Shown: positions 35,446 through 44,996, counted from the stretch's first letter. The stretch is 64,000 nucleotides of DNA from Vibrio xiamenensis (GCF_900100015.1 NZ_FNDD01000005.1:124001-188000), one strand, 5' to 3'. Notes: generated from the letters alone by a model not told the origin. Made by a program: numbers and translations.

Positions 35446-36333
35446 ATGACGAGCCGTATTGAACAGGCACTCCAAGACATGCCAAGCGTCGTTGCTGACT
35501 ATTTGGCACCGCTATTTTTAAGTGACGATTTTGACGCTACTTTGTCTGCACAGCAATTTGCAGATTTGCAAAGCCTGACAGGCCTTGCCGACGACGAACT
35601 GCGCCTAAGCCTACTTCCTCTTGCAGCTGCACTTGCTCATACGCCCCTATCCAATTTCAATGTCGGTGCGCTGGCTCGTGGTACTTCGGGCAAAATCTAT
35701 TTTGGCGCCAATATCGAATTTGACGGTGTGCAACTCGGCCAAACCATTCACGCTGAGCAGTGCGCCATCAGCCACGCTTGGATGAAAGGCGAAACGGGCA
35801 TTAAAGATGTCACCGTCAACTACAGTCCATGTGGCCACTGCCGTCAATTTATGAACGAGTTGACCACAGCGCAAGAACTGGAAATTCAACTGCCAGAGCG
35901 TGACCCAATGTCACTACAAGAATACTTACCTGAATCATTTGGACCGGCTGACCTTGGCATTGAAGCTGGGCTGATGTCGACCACAGATCACGGCTTGACT
36001 TGTGACGACAGCGATCCATTGATTCAACAAGCGTTGTCAGCGCTGAACAAAAGCTATGCGCCATATACCAAGAACTTAAGTGGCTTGGCTCTTAAACTGA
36101 CCAATGGCCGAGTATTCTTAGGCGCATACGCTGAAAACGCCGCCTTCAACCCAAGTTTGCCACCACTGCAAGTCGCACTGCTGCAACTGCTGATCGCCAA
36201 TGAATCGCTTGATGATATCGAAGCGGCAGCGTTGGTTGAGATGTCTTCCGGCACCATTAGTCATCTTGCCTGCACGCAATCAACGCTTGAGGCAATCAAC
36301 CCAGATGCCACTTTGGCCTACCTATCACTGTAA
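35446..36333 (+). CDS. cdd: Cytidine deaminase
   Basis: Deaminates cytidine and deoxycytidine to the uridine forms for pyrimidine salvage. From ATG 35446 (AAAGGA 6 bp upstream) the protein has 295 residues, like the two-domain E. coli Cdd. Zinc-site motifs: [13 protein letters not shown] (His-Ala-Glu) and [16 protein letters not shown] (PCxxC). The C-terminal domain ([22 protein letters not shown]) is the inactive duplicate. A terminator follows. Confidence 0.96.
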   Translation: MTSRIEQALQDMPSVVADYLAPLFLSDDFDATLSAQQFADLQSLTGLADDELRLSLLPLAAALAHTPLSNFNVGALARGTSGKIYFGANIEFDGVQLGQTIHAEQCAISHAWMKGETGIKDVTVNYSPCGHCRQFMNELTTAQELEIQLPERDPMSLQEYLPESFGPADLGIEAGLMSTTDHGLTCDDSDPLIQQALSALNKSYAPYTKNLSGLALKLTNGRVFLGAYAENAAFNPSLPPLQVALLQLLIANESLDDIEAAALVEMSSGTISHLACTQSTLEAINPDATLAYLSL

Positions 36334-36357
36334 ATGCGATAATTTTAAACTGACCAT

Positions 36358-36387
36358 AAAAAATCCGCTCATCAGGCGGATTTTTTT
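36358..36387. terminator. Bidirectional terminator after cdd
   Basis: AAATCCGC-N7-GCGGATTT stem with T runs on both strands; shared by cdd and the convergent HD-GYP gene. Confidence 0.88.
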
Positions 36388-36413
36388 ATGCTTAAGCGGT
36401 TGCCGTTTTCAGC

Positions 36414-37694
36414 TTAGAAAAACGGACTCATATCGATATCTAACGACGCTGGAGACACCGCGCGGCCAATAGTGACTGGCACTTTTTTCAAATCAACATA
36501 CGTGACTTCGGTAAAACGCGTGTATTTGGTGGAATAAAAACACTTCACTTTAGGTTTGAGAGGCTCTGCATCGTTCGATACCCAAACAATTCCCAAGCGG
36601 AAATCGCTCAGCTCAACCACCGAGCCCACCGGATACACACCGATACAGTTAATAAATTTGTACACCAACTCGCGATCGAGATGGTTTGGCGTAAGGCTCA
36701 ATAATACTTTGAACGCTTCAGCCGAGCTCATGGCTTTTTTGTAAACGCGATCAGCGGTCAATGCATCGTAAATATCCACAATCGCACTCATACGGCCATG
36801 CAGTGGAATTTCGTCAGCTTTCAATCCGGTTGGATAACCCGTGCCGTCGAGCTTCTCGTGGTGCATCAGACATACATCGCGGCTTACTTGGCTTAGAGAT
36901 TTGACCGTTTTCATGTCTTTGGCATACACCTGGTGCATCTTCATCAACTCAAACTCTTCTGCATTTAACCGACCCGGCTTGTGCAAAATGTTGTTATCAA
37001 CTTTGATTTTTCCGATATCGTGAACGATGCCGCCCACCGCCAACTCTTTAAGCATCTGGCGATCAAGCCCTAGGTGCTTACCAAATGTCACCAATAAACA
37101 CGCTACATTAACCGAATGCTCCAAAAGGTACTGATCTTTACTGCGCAGCGCAGACACACATTGCAGCGCATCGCTATCGACCAGCACACTTTCAATAAGC
37201 TCATCCGCCCAAGCATTGAGCTCTTCAACTTCGACTAGTTTGCCGTCAAACGTTTGGTTGAGTAACTTCTTGGCAAGATTGCGCGCTTCTTTAACAATTT
37301 TTCGAGCGCGCTTTTGGTGCGCATCGCGACTAAAAAGTTTCTTCGCTCGGCCACGAACCTGCTGACCTAGTGTCTTGATGTTATGCGATTCAGATTGAAC
37401 GGGGACGTCCTCGATGATGCTGTCGTCAGTCGGTATTTCGTGACTTGGCGTGATTAGCGTATCGTCAGATGCAGCGAGGCGTGACGGGAAACGACAATGT
37501 TTTGCAGAGAGCGAGACATCAACCCAAGCAAATTTGATCCCACGGTTGACCAGTTGCGCCACAGAGGAAGGGTTAGAAACGCGTCCAGCATTGGCCAAAT
37601 TCACTCGTTGATTGTCTTCAATCGCGGTGACAAACATGCCCACGGTTAAACTTCGAATTGGAATTTGTATCGATGCGGCTGGATCGTACTTCAT
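36414..37694 (-). CDS. DUF3391–HD-GYP phosphodiesterase
   Basis: Predicted c-di-GMP phosphodiesterase, 426 residues from ATG 37694 (MKYDPAASIQIPIRSLTVGMFV). The N-terminal DUF3391 domain occupies about 1-130, then a basic linker, then HD-GYP (about 185-350): HSVNVACLLVTFGKHL, GIVHDIGKIKVDNNILHKPGRLNAEEFELMKMH, MHHEKLDGTGYPTGL and DIYDALTADRVYK, all with intact metal ligands. No transmembrane segment from this start; an in-frame upstream extension to 37769 would add a hydrophobic stretch. The ribosome site is poor for both. Confidence 0.9.
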   Translation of the reverse strand: MKYDPAASIQIPIRSLTVGMFVTAIEDNQRVNLANAGRVSNPSSVAQLVNRGIKFAWVDVSLSAKHCRFPSRLAASDDTLITPSHEIPTDDSIIEDVPVQSESHNIKTLGQQVRGRAKKLFSRDAHQKRARKIVKEARNLAKKLLNQTFDGKLVEVEELNAWADELIESVLVDSDALQCVSALRSKDQYLLEHSVNVACLLVTFGKHLGLDRQMLKELAVGGIVHDIGKIKVDNNILHKPGRLNAEEFELMKMHQVYAKDMKTVKSLSQVSRDVCLMHHEKLDGTGYPTGLKADEIPLHGRMSAIVDIYDALTADRVYKKAMSSAEAFKVLLSLTPNHLDRELVYKFINCIGVYPVGSVVELSDFRLGIVWVSNDAEPLKPKVKCFYSTKYTRFTEVTYVDLKKVPVTIGRAVSPASLDIDMSPFF

Positions 37695-37909
37695 GCAAAA
37701 ACACATAACAAAAATGGAGTAGAGCCAGTCTACCAATAAGGGATATGTATTTTCTATCGAAACATGCAACGAAAAGGTTAAATTTCGCTAACTATTTCTA
37801 AAAATGAACATTTTTAATGTTAACAAGCGATATTGGTTCAATATTTAACCGCCGAGATATTCATATTTTGCATAAATTACACAACAAATAACCATGTTTA
37901 TTTTGAGGC

Positions 37910-38197
37910 TTAATCGTGTTGATTGTGCTTATTTGGCATCTGGTTTCGATTGGTGGTGATGTATTTTTCATTTTGAAAAAACGCTTCTAGCGATTCCTCT
38001 TCATCATCGTAGTTGAAAAAGAAATACATCGCGTGAAACAGCGCCATCATAAAGCTTATCGCGCAGGTAAATACCGGAATTAAACTCAGCCACTCCATTT
38101 TTATGCAGCCGTAACTGAGCGCACAAATAGCGAGGTTAGATAAAATGCCTGCGCGCTTTTTCTTTTTATAGGGCGATAAGGTTTTGCTTGTTTTCAT
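37910..38197 (-). CDS. Small two-helix membrane protein coupled to a response regulator
   Basis: I do not recognise a family. The 95-residue protein (ATG 38197, overlapping the regulator stop as ATGA) begins with a basic stretch (KTSKTLSPYKKKKRAG), has two hydrophobic helices (ILSNLAICALSYGCIKM and LSLIPVFTCAISFMMALFHAMYFFF) and ends with an acidic then polar tail (YDDEEESLEAFFQNEKYI). The overlap implies coupled translation with the kinase/regulator pair, so it may be an accessory or target of that system. Confidence 0.6.
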   Translation of the reverse strand: MKTSKTLSPYKKKKRAGILSNLAICALSYGCIKMEWLSLIPVFTCAISFMMALFHAMYFFFNYDDEEESLEAFFQNEKYITTNRNQMPNKHNQHD

Positions 38198-38673
38198 ACT
38201 TCTCTTAAATGCTTTAATACCACGTCTTGATCTAAATACTGCTGGTATAAGGTGTAATCCAATCCTTGGCTGAAAATATATTCGCTGGCCAAACTTTGTA
38301 CTGCTTTTCTTAATTGATTCGCATCCCAAGGCTTTTCAAAATAATGATCAATACCAGCAAGGTTAATTGCGGTAATGGTATCCGAATGCGTCGCTTGCCC
38401 AGTTAACAACACTTTTTTGGTGTGCTTAAACCGGGGATCATGCGCAACTTCCGTCAGCAATTCAATCCCGGTTTGATTGGGCATCACGTGATCAGACACC
38501 AATACCGCCACCAAATCGCCTGCTTGGTCGAGTTCATCCATCAACTCCTGCGCCTCTTTCGCCGATTCGCACTCCTCGATGACTAACCAATCGCTAAGCG
38601 GCTCTAAATCTTGCGCCACAGCGCTGAGCACTTCACGCTGATCATCCACACATATTACGTTGAGTCTTTCCAT
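38194..38673 (-). CDS. Response regulator with a receiver domain
   Basis: 159-residue protein: a receiver domain (1-120) with acidic pocket Asp10-Asp11 (VICVDDQRE), phosphoacceptor Asp61 (AVLVSDHVMPNQTG), the conserved Thr (LLTGQ) and Lys (YFEKPWD), followed by about 35 residues without a recognisable output domain. It therefore probably acts by protein contact. The gene lies 1 bp after the histidine kinase gene and overlaps the small membrane protein gene by 4 bp. Confidence 0.93.
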   Translation of the reverse strand: MERLNVICVDDQREVLSAVAQDLEPLSDWLVIEECESAKEAQELMDELDQAGDLVAVLVSDHVMPNQTGIELLTEVAHDPRFKHTKKVLLTGQATHSDTITAINLAGIDHYFEKPWDANQLRKAVQSLASEYIFSQGLDYTLYQQYLDQDVVLKHLREV

Positions 38674-38674
38674 G

Positions 38675-39991
38675 TTAATCCTCCAAAGGCAATTTAATGC
38701 GAAAAATCGTGTGTTGGTTATCGCTTTTCACCGCAATCGAGCCGCCATAGCCGGTAATAATTCGTTTGACGATCGAAAGCCCAAGCCCGAGCCCAAATGA
38801 GAGCCCACCTTTCTTGGTGGTGAAATTGGGCTGAAATATTTGTCTGCGCACGGTTTCATTCATCGCTGGACCATTATTAGCAATGGTGATCAGCAAGCGT
38901 TTTTTATCCAACCGCGTTTGAATCACCACCTGAGGCTGCTCAGTATCTTGCATCGCATCGCAGGCGTTTTTGATGATGTTGACCCACACTTGCACCAGTT
39001 CGGTTTGTGAACCATGAAACAGTGGCAATTCGGCGGGACGCATCTTAACCGTCACGCGGCGTAAATCACTTTGCAGCAAGGCGACCGCTTTGTTGATGCT
39101 GTCGTTGATATCGACGTTCTCATCTTGGTTGATTTCGGTGCGCCCAAGCTGTTTAACCGACTGGACAATGCCAACGGTATGTTTCGCCGCCAGACGTAAA
39201 TCGTGTAAATCGCGCCCGGCTTGCCAAAAGCGCACTGCATCTTCAGGCTGGGCTAGCCAATGCGGATTCAACTCGCCGTCAGGCAGCGCTTTGGCCAGCG
39301 ACTTCGCCAATTGGCGGCCAATACCGCAATAATTTTCAATTTGACTGGCCAGCGTACGCGCCTGTTTAGACGAGCAGCGCTGGCCTTGTGTCAAACCGTG
39401 TTGAAAAAATTCCAGCGCTTGAGGATGGGCTTCATCCAACAACTCGGTGACCAGATTTTGTAGCTGTTCGCTTTTACTGCTCACCACCCCAATGGCGTTA
39501 TTGAGCTCATGTGCGAGCCCCGCGGCCAATTGACCCAACGTGGTCATCTGCTCAGCAAGGTGCAGCTTCTCTAATGCGCGCTCTTTTTCGATCGCTTCTT
39601 GAGTTGCGCGGCGCTGGCGCTGTGAAAGCTCAGCAACAATCACTGGCATAAATTGCTCGGTTAAAGTTCCCCAATTGGTTTGTTCAAGCACTTTTACATG
39701 CCTGTCAATCCACGCTAAACGTGTTTGCGATTTGGCAACCACGGTCGATGATGGCACCCAAGTGCGCGAGAAAAAGCTGTGCACGCCGATAAAGGCGCCA
39801 AAACTGGCGCTAAACAGTTTGACGTCACTGGCTTGAGATTGCGCGTAATAGCCTTCAAGCTCACCTTCTAATACGTAATAGAGGCGATCGTTAAATCCGC
39901 CCTGCACCAATAACTGCTCACCAGGGGCGATAGTAATCTGGCGCTCTGGCGCTGAAAAATACGCTTCGATCAACTCGCTTAATCGCATCAT
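38675..39991 (-). CDS. Cyclic-nucleotide-binding-domain sensor histidine kinase
   Basis: Cytoplasmic histidine kinase of 438 residues. The N-terminal region (about 10-125) looks like a cNMP-binding/CRP-like cupin (IAPGEQLLVQGGFNDRLYYVLEGELEGYY), followed by a helix and the dimerisation/phosphoacceptor motif LAAGLAHELNNAIGVVSS (His161). The ATPase domain (about 320-438) has WVNIIKNACDAM (N box), IANNGPAMN and GLGLGLSIVK. There is no transmembrane segment. Whether the cupin binds cAMP, c-di-GMP or only proteins is not known. It is the first gene of a three-gene operon. Confidence 0.92.
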   Translation of the reverse strand: MMRLSELIEAYFSAPERQITIAPGEQLLVQGGFNDRLYYVLEGELEGYYAQSQASDVKLFSASFGAFIGVHSFFSRTWVPSSTVVAKSQTRLAWIDRHVKVLEQTNWGTLTEQFMPVIVAELSQRQRRATQEAIEKERALEKLHLAEQMTTLGQLAAGLAHELNNAIGVVSSKSEQLQNLVTELLDEAHPQALEFFQHGLTQGQRCSSKQARTLASQIENYCGIGRQLAKSLAKALPDGELNPHWLAQPEDAVRFWQAGRDLHDLRLAAKHTVGIVQSVKQLGRTEINQDENVDINDSINKAVALLQSDLRRVTVKMRPAELPLFHGSQTELVQVWVNIIKNACDAMQDTEQPQVVIQTRLDKKRLLITIANNGPAMNETVRRQIFQPNFTTKKGGLSFGLGLGLSIVKRIITGYGGSIAVKSDNQHTIFRIKLPLED

Positions 39992-40026
39992 GACTCCTGT
40001 TATTGTGCCCGTTGTTTAGCATCAGC

Positions 40027-40054
40027 CATTAACCATTAACCATTAACCATTAAC
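40027..40054. repeat. 7-bp tandem repeat (CATTAAC, four copies) at the end of the transporter gene
   Basis: Four exact copies of CATTAAC. The stop codon of the DASS transporter gene lies inside the last copy, so the repeat forms the 3' end of its coding and trailer sequence. A copy-number change would not alter the protein because the stop is met in the first minus-strand unit. Confidence 0.9.
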
Positions 40055-41468
40055 CAATGTGCCCGAGTGAATGAAGAATCCACACCATCACAAAACTGAG
40101 CAACACCCCAACGATACCAAGCGTAGCGCCGACTTTGACCATCTGTTGACTCTGCACATGCCCAGTGGCGTGCGCAAGAGCATTGGGCGGCGTACTGATT
40201 GGCAGCGACATGCCAAGCGATGCGGCAAAGGTCACCACTAGAATCATCGTCACTTCACCGCCAAGCGGCGCAAGGCTGGTCATGGATGCGCCCAGCGCGG
40301 CCATAATCGGCATCAACAAGTTAGCGGTTGCGGTGTGCGACATAAAGTTTGCCATCAACAAACACAATAGCGCGGCGCTAAATAGCACAACATAGGGCGA
40401 ATACTGATCAAACGGAATACTGTGCACCACAAGGCTGGCGAGCCCTGTTTGATCAAGCGCCAGCCCCAGCGCAATCCCGCCGGAAACTAACCACAGCACG
40501 TCCCAAGAAATTTTCTTAAGATCTTCTTTATTGATAATGCCGGTCAGTGAGAACACGGCCACCGGAATTAACGCCACGGTATAGCTGTTCATGCCGTGCA
40601 GATCGCCCATCAACCACAACAAAATGGTAACTGCGAAGGTGGCATACACCATATACGCCTTTGGCGTTTTTAAAAATTTACCTTTGATGCTGAGCTGAAT
40701 ATTCTGCTGGTCCGCTGGATACAGCCAGTTAAGCAGCATCCACGCCAGTGCCATCATCACCACCACAAACGGCACCCCAAACATCATCCACTCACCAAAC
40801 GAAATCAGGTTTTCACCCACTAAATATTTTAGTGCAATGGCGTTAGGCGGCGTGCCAATCGGCGTGCCGATACCGCCGATATTCGCCGCAACCGGAATCG
40901 ACAAAGCGAATGCGACCTTACCCGGATCTTTGGGCGCAAATACCGCCATCACTGGCGTGAGTATCGATAACATCATTGCGGTGGTAGCCGTATTGGACAT
41001 GAACATCGAAAAGATCGCGGTAATCAACATCAAACCCAGCATCACAAACTTAGGATTGTGACCAAAGGGTTTGAGCAGCACTCTTGCTAGATTGACATCC
41101 AAGCGATATTTGGTCGCCGCCATGGCAAGAAAAAATCCCCCCAAAAACAGCATGATGATCGGGCTTGCGAAAGTTGCCATGATATCGTGGTAGTCCATCA
41201 AAGTGCCAAAATGCGCTTGGTTGGCATCGCTGCGCAAAAAGATAAGCCCCTTATTGGACAGCAATAGCAGCTCCAACATGATGATCACTACAGATGTGGC
41301 ATAAATTGGGATTGGCTCCAGCACCCAGCACAGTGCCGCCAGTAAAAAAATCGCAATCACCCTCTGCTGTAATACCGTTAAGCCATCAAATGGAAATGCC
41401 GCCAGAGGTAAAAGCAGTACCACCAGCGGCACTAAAATAGGAATCCAGTATTTGTAAGATAAACGCAT
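40050..41468 (-). CDS. DASS (SLC13) family sodium:anion symporter
   Basis: Inner-membrane transporter of 472 residues with about eleven helices. DASS signatures: MSNTATTAMMLSILTPVMAV (helix hairpin SNT motif), SIPVAANIGGIGTPIGTPPNAIALKYLVG and the second copy of the motif, NFMSHTATANLLMPIMAALGAS and GMSLPISTPPNALAHATGHV. Substrates of the family are di- and tricarboxylates (succinate, malate, citrate) or sulfate; the paired SNT/SHT motifs suggest carboxylates. The gene is divergent from purT. Confidence 0.9.
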   Translation of the reverse strand: MRLSYKYWIPILVPLVVLLLPLAAFPFDGLTVLQQRVIAIFLLAALCWVLEPIPIYATSVVIIMLELLLLSNKGLIFLRSDANQAHFGTLMDYHDIMATFASPIIMLFLGGFFLAMAATKYRLDVNLARVLLKPFGHNPKFVMLGLMLITAIFSMFMSNTATTAMMLSILTPVMAVFAPKDPGKVAFALSIPVAANIGGIGTPIGTPPNAIALKYLVGENLISFGEWMMFGVPFVVVMMALAWMLLNWLYPADQQNIQLSIKGKFLKTPKAYMVYATFAVTILLWLMGDLHGMNSYTVALIPVAVFSLTGIINKEDLKKISWDVLWLVSGGIALGLALDQTGLASLVVHSIPFDQYSPYVVLFSAALLCLLMANFMSHTATANLLMPIMAALGASMTSLAPLGGEVTMILVVTFAASLGMSLPISTPPNALAHATGHVQSQQMVKVGATLGIVGVLLSFVMVWILHSLGHIG

Positions 41469-41661
41469 GCTCAGTAACCCAGTTTTATTCGTTTTATCGA
41501 GTAACGTGATTCACTCGTACCTTGTTCTGTTTGTTATCCTCGCGCCGATTTGGGCTTGGGGTTTGGCGTTAGATCAAGGAATGACAAATCCTAAAACGGT
41601 TTGTCGTAAAACTGTGGTTTGCTTCGTGTTTTGCACTGGTTTCATAATGATTTTGTCATTT

Positions 41662-41677
41662 GCGCAAACGTTTGCTT
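41662..41677. promoter_or_regulatory. PurR operator of purT
   Basis: GCGCAAACGTTTGCTT matches the PurR consensus ACGCAAACGTTTGCGT at 14 of 16 positions, 64 bp before purT. Repression by PurR with hypoxanthine or guanine is expected. Confidence 0.85.
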
Positions 41678-41740
41678 TTTAATTTTAAATGGGTATGATG
41701 CGGAGCAAATTCTTCTTCACATTACCAATTTGAGGCTGTT

Positions 41741-42919
41741 ATGTTTGGTTCTGCAACCCGAAAAAGTGCCACGCGCGTATTACTGTTAGGCTCTGGCGAA
41801 TTAGGAAAAGAAGTCGCGATTGAGTGTCAACGTCTCGGCTTAGAAGTGATCGCCTGTGATCGCTACCCTGATGCTCCAGCCATGCAAGTGGCCCATCGTA
41901 GCCATGTCCTCAACATGCTTGATGCCGATGCGCTAGAAGCCATCATCAAACTTGAAAAGCCAGATTTCGTGGTACCAGAAATTGAAGCGATTGCGACCCA
42001 CAAACTGGTCGAGCTTGAAGCGCAAGGTCTCAATGTTGTACCGTCGGCTAAAGCCACTCAACTGACCATGAACCGCGAAGGCATTCGCCGTTTGGCTGCC
42101 GAAGAACTAGGCTTGACCACTTCCCCTTATCAGTTCGCCGATAACTATGACGATTTTGTCGCTGCGGTCGAAACGGTCGGCATTCCTTGTGTCTGCAAAC
42201 CCGTGATGAGCTCATCGGGCAAAGGTCAAAGCGTGATTAAAACCGCCCAAGACGTGGATAAAGCATGGGCTTACGCTCAAGAAGGTGGGCGCAGCGGTGC
42301 TGGGCGCGTGATTGTTGAAGGCTTTATCGACTTTGATTATGAAATCACTCAACTGACCATCAGTGCCAGCGACGGCATTCACTTCTGCGCGCCGATTGGC
42401 CATCGTCAAGAAGACGGCGATTACCGTGAATCTTGGCAGCCACAAGTGATGTCAGAACAAGCGCTTAAAGCCGCGCAATACACCGCAGAGAAAATTGTTA
42501 GCGCGCTTGGTGGCTACGGCTTATTTGGTGTTGAGCTATTTATTAAAGGGGATAACGTGATCTTTAACGAAGTCTCCCCTCGCCCACACGACACCGGGTT
42601 AGTCACACTGATTTCTCAAGATTTATCGGAATTCGCGCTGCATGTTCGCGCCTTTACTGGGCTACCGATTGCCAGTATTACCCAATTCGGACCAAGCGCT
42701 TCGGCGGTAATTCTTGGTCAAGGCAGTTCAAGCGATATTCAGTTTGCTGGCATGGAGCAGGCATTGGCAGCGCCAAATACTCAACTACGCTTATTCGGCA
42801 AGCCAGAAATTGACGGTCGCCGCCGTTTAGGTGTGGCGATCACACGTCGTGAAAGCCTTGAAGTTGCAATCGAAGATGCCATTGCCGCGGCGAAGCAAGT
42901 TAAGGTGATTTACAACTAA
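41741..42919 (+). CDS. purT: Formate-dependent phosphoribosylglycinamide formyltransferase 2
   Basis: PurT makes formylglycinamide ribonucleotide from GAR, formate and ATP, an alternative to PurN in purine synthesis. The 392-residue ATP-grasp protein is full length: [62 protein letters not shown] and [25 protein letters not shown] PurR operator lies upstream and a strong terminator downstream; it is transcribed alone. Confidence 0.97.
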   Translation: MFGSATRKSATRVLLLGSGELGKEVAIECQRLGLEVIACDRYPDAPAMQVAHRSHVLNMLDADALEAIIKLEKPDFVVPEIEAIATHKLVELEAQGLNVVPSAKATQLTMNREGIRRLAAEELGLTTSPYQFADNYDDFVAAVETVGIPCVCKPVMSSSGKGQSVIKTAQDVDKAWAYAQEGGRSGAGRVIVEGFIDFDYEITQLTISASDGIHFCAPIGHRQEDGDYRESWQPQVMSEQALKAAQYTAEKIVSALGGYGLFGVELFIKGDNVIFNEVSPRPHDTGLVTLISQDLSEFALHVRAFTGLPIASITQFGPSASAVILGQGSSSDIQFAGMEQALAAPNTQLRLFGKPEIDGRRRLGVAITRRESLEVAIEDAIAAAKQVKVIYN

Positions 42920-42963
42920 CGCTAGGCCGTGACCTAAAACGTCAAACGGATTCAACGTAATTA

Positions 42964-42995
42964 AAAAAGGGGCTGATGTAATCGCCCCTTTTTCT
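42964..42995 (+). terminator. Terminator of purT
   Basis: AAAAAGGGGC-N10-GCCCCTTTTT, a 10-bp stem ending in T residues; also usable by the convergent tpm gene. Confidence 0.9.
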
Positions 42996-43018
42996 GTTTG
43001 TTGATGTGCCTTTAGATT

Positions 43019-43669
43019 TTATGGCGCTTCAAGCAAAAAGACTTCTTCTGCGAAACGGCTTAGGCCTTTTTGCGCAATTTTCGGATGCTGTTCGTCGGCT
43101 TCGTCTCGCGATAAACGCGTGACTTTAAACTCGCTAAATAGACGTGTTATCTCTTGCTCGGCCACCGAAAATGGCGGCCCCGCCATTTCTGACTGCTCGT
43201 AATCTAAGCTCACCAACAAAATTCGCCCTTGAGGATTGAGCAGACTTTTCACACGCTTGGCATAGTCAACACGCATCTCTTCTGGAAGTGCCACCAGCGC
43301 CGCGCGATCGTAAATTAAGTCCACCGCTTGAACCGGCGCAGTAAAAAAATCGCCAACGTAAATAGACAGTTCATCGAACTGATACAGCTCATGGTGAGCA
43401 TCAACGGGCATCACCAGCGGGGTGTAAAAATGTTCAGCGAAAAAAGAGCGCACCGCGATATTACTCAGCTCAACACCTTGCACATCATCATGCTTAGCCG
43501 CCAGCCAAACTAAATCTTCAGATTTACCACATAGAGGCACTAACACTTTGTCTGTGCGCTGTGGGCGTGTATGCGGCCAATATTCAACTAATAAAGGATG
43601 AACATCGTCTTGATGAAAACCAATTTGGTTAGCGGCCCACTTACTGTGCCAAAACTCGGGATCTCGCAT
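43019..43669 (-). CDS. tpm: Thiopurine S-methyltransferase
   Basis: SAM-dependent methyltransferase of 216 residues that methylates thiols and, in bacteria, selenium or tellurium compounds. Family hallmarks: [22 protein letters not shown] at the N terminus, [16 protein letters not shown] (SAM motif), [30 protein letters not shown]. The gene converges on purT. Promoter lies in the gene-free gap toward relV. Confidence 0.94.
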   Translation of the reverse strand: MRDPEFWHSKWAANQIGFHQDDVHPLLVEYWPHTRPQRTDKVLVPLCGKSEDLVWLAAKHDDVQGVELSNIAVRSFFAEHFYTPLVMPVDAHHELYQFDELSIYVGDFFTAPVQAVDLIYDRAALVALPEEMRVDYAKRVKSLLNPQGRILLVSLDYEQSEMAGPPFSVAEQEITRLFSEFKVTRLSRDEADEQHPKIAQKGLSRFAEEVFLLEAP

Positions 43670-44014
43670 TGTGTTTCCTTTCTTCCATCAATATTTGTGT
43701 TGCCGATTAGGATAAACCAATCACAGGATTTTCGATAGCGCTGCGCGCGTTCAGATTTGGTTCATAAATCCATGCCTATACTGCTCCCTAAAGTGACATT
43801 GACCAAACAATCAAACGGTTAAACATCACAAATATTACTGTCACTCAACCGGTAACGAGACCAAGTTCAACCTTTTGGATAACAATAAAACCCACAACAT
43901 TGAAATGGTTATAATCGCCCTAATTAATGAGCCGTAACCTTAATTTTAAATCGTTTTACTCACCTTTAGTTTCACCTTTTTATAAGTAAAACAACGACGA
44001 TTTAAGGAGAGCGA
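43670..44014. other. Divergent promoter region between tpm and relV
   Basis: 345 bp without genes. It carries the promoters of both genes; AT-rich stretches near 43930-43985 are suitable -10 regions. No named operator recognised. The strong ribosome site AAGGAGA of relV is at 44004-44010. Confidence 0.5.
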
Positions 44015-44791
44015 ATGAGTTTACTTTTGCGCACTACGGCATTGATGCTCCTTGTTTTGAGCCGCGCTCCAGCTTTTGCGGCTGTACCTACAACTATCAC
44101 GAACGGCCAAGATGGTCGTGACACCAAACAAAATCAGGTCAGTTCCAAAGCGTTTAAGCACAACTTAAGCGGTTTGTATGCGATTCCATCCAATGAGGTT
44201 TCTCCGCTTCAGCCTTATGCAGACTTCGATGTGCTGTACAGTAAGGCGCACCAAGCGCAAGCCGAGCTTGAAACCTTGTGTAAAGGCGCGGCGCTACTGA
44301 CCAACACCACACCACACTTTGCCGGCGTGAAATCTTACGATCGCTCGGTGGAAAAAGTGCAACATGAACTTGATGGCCGCGCCGAGCGTATCACCGATCT
44401 CGCCCGTGCCACTCTCGTTGCTGATGATGTCGCCAGCTTGATGGAAGCTTATGAAGTGCTTAACCGCGAGACCACTATTGTTAAAGTCAAAAACCGCTTT
44501 AAAAAGCCTGCCGCCTCAGGCTATCGTGACCTTAACGTCTTGGTTCAATTACCTAAAACTCAACTGATTGCCGAAGTGCAGTTGCATTTAAAAGCCATCG
44601 CTGATGTGAAAAGTGGTCCTGAACACGATATCTACGAACGGATTCAAAACATCGAGCGTCAAGCAGCCAAAGAACGCCGCGGCTTTAACGGCTTTGAAAA
44701 CGCCCAAATTGCCAAAATGCGTAACCTATCTAAGCAGCTCTACCAAGATGCATGGCAGCCGTATATCACCACTCACTTATCTGCGGCTTAG
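44015..44791 (+). CDS. relV: RelV-type small alarmone (ppGpp) synthetase
   Basis: Single-domain RelA/SpoT-type synthetase of 258 residues, matching RelV of V. cholerae (257 residues). The region about 100-200 holds the synthetase fold: VKSYDRSVEKVQ, DLARATLVADDV, SGYRDLNVLVQLPKTQLIAEVQLHL. Lys106, Asp128, Arg131, Leu149 and Glu187 correspond, with an offset of one, to residues I recall as essential in V. cholerae RelV. There is no hydrolase domain. The start is firm (AAGGAGA, 4-bp spacing), and the first 23 residues (MSLLLRTTALMLLVLSRAPAFA) look like a cleavable signal peptide, which is odd for a cytoplasmic nucleotide enzyme. Confidence 0.85.
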   Translation: MSLLLRTTALMLLVLSRAPAFAAVPTTITNGQDGRDTKQNQVSSKAFKHNLSGLYAIPSNEVSPLQPYADFDVLYSKAHQAQAELETLCKGAALLTNTTPHFAGVKSYDRSVEKVQHELDGRAERITDLARATLVADDVASLMEAYEVLNRETTIVKVKNRFKKPAASGYRDLNVLVQLPKTQLIAEVQLHLKAIADVKSGPEHDIYERIQNIERQAAKERRGFNGFENAQIAKMRNLSKQLYQDAWQPYITTHLSAA

Positions 44792-44969
44792 AATTTATCA
44801 AGCCTATCGCTTCATCCCATCTACGGGCGCTGGTAGAAAGTTTTCCTTAAACCAGACAAACAGCGCCCTTAATTTTTTTCACCACGCTTTAGGTTACCAG
44901 CCATCAAGGATGTGACCCAGATGCGCAAAATTCATCGTTAAAGTTGCAAGCCATTGATTGCCCATGCAC

Positions 44970-44985
44970 ATTTGTATAGTCAAAT
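44970..44985. promoter_or_regulatory. Candidate HutC operator 1 (before hutC)
   Basis: ATTTG-TATAGT-CAAAT, a perfect 5-bp dyad, 11 bp before the hutC start. It shares the octamer TTTGTATA with the site before hutI. HutC proteins bind similar CTTGTATA-type palindromes, so autorepression is likely. Confidence 0.6.
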
Positions 44986-44996
44986 AAACATTGAGC

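Noticed and set aside
41467..41682. 71-codon hydrophobic frame overlapping the start of the DASS gene
   Set aside because: Overlaps the transporter start and promoter region and ends at the PurR box; hydrophobic content follows from T-rich DNA.
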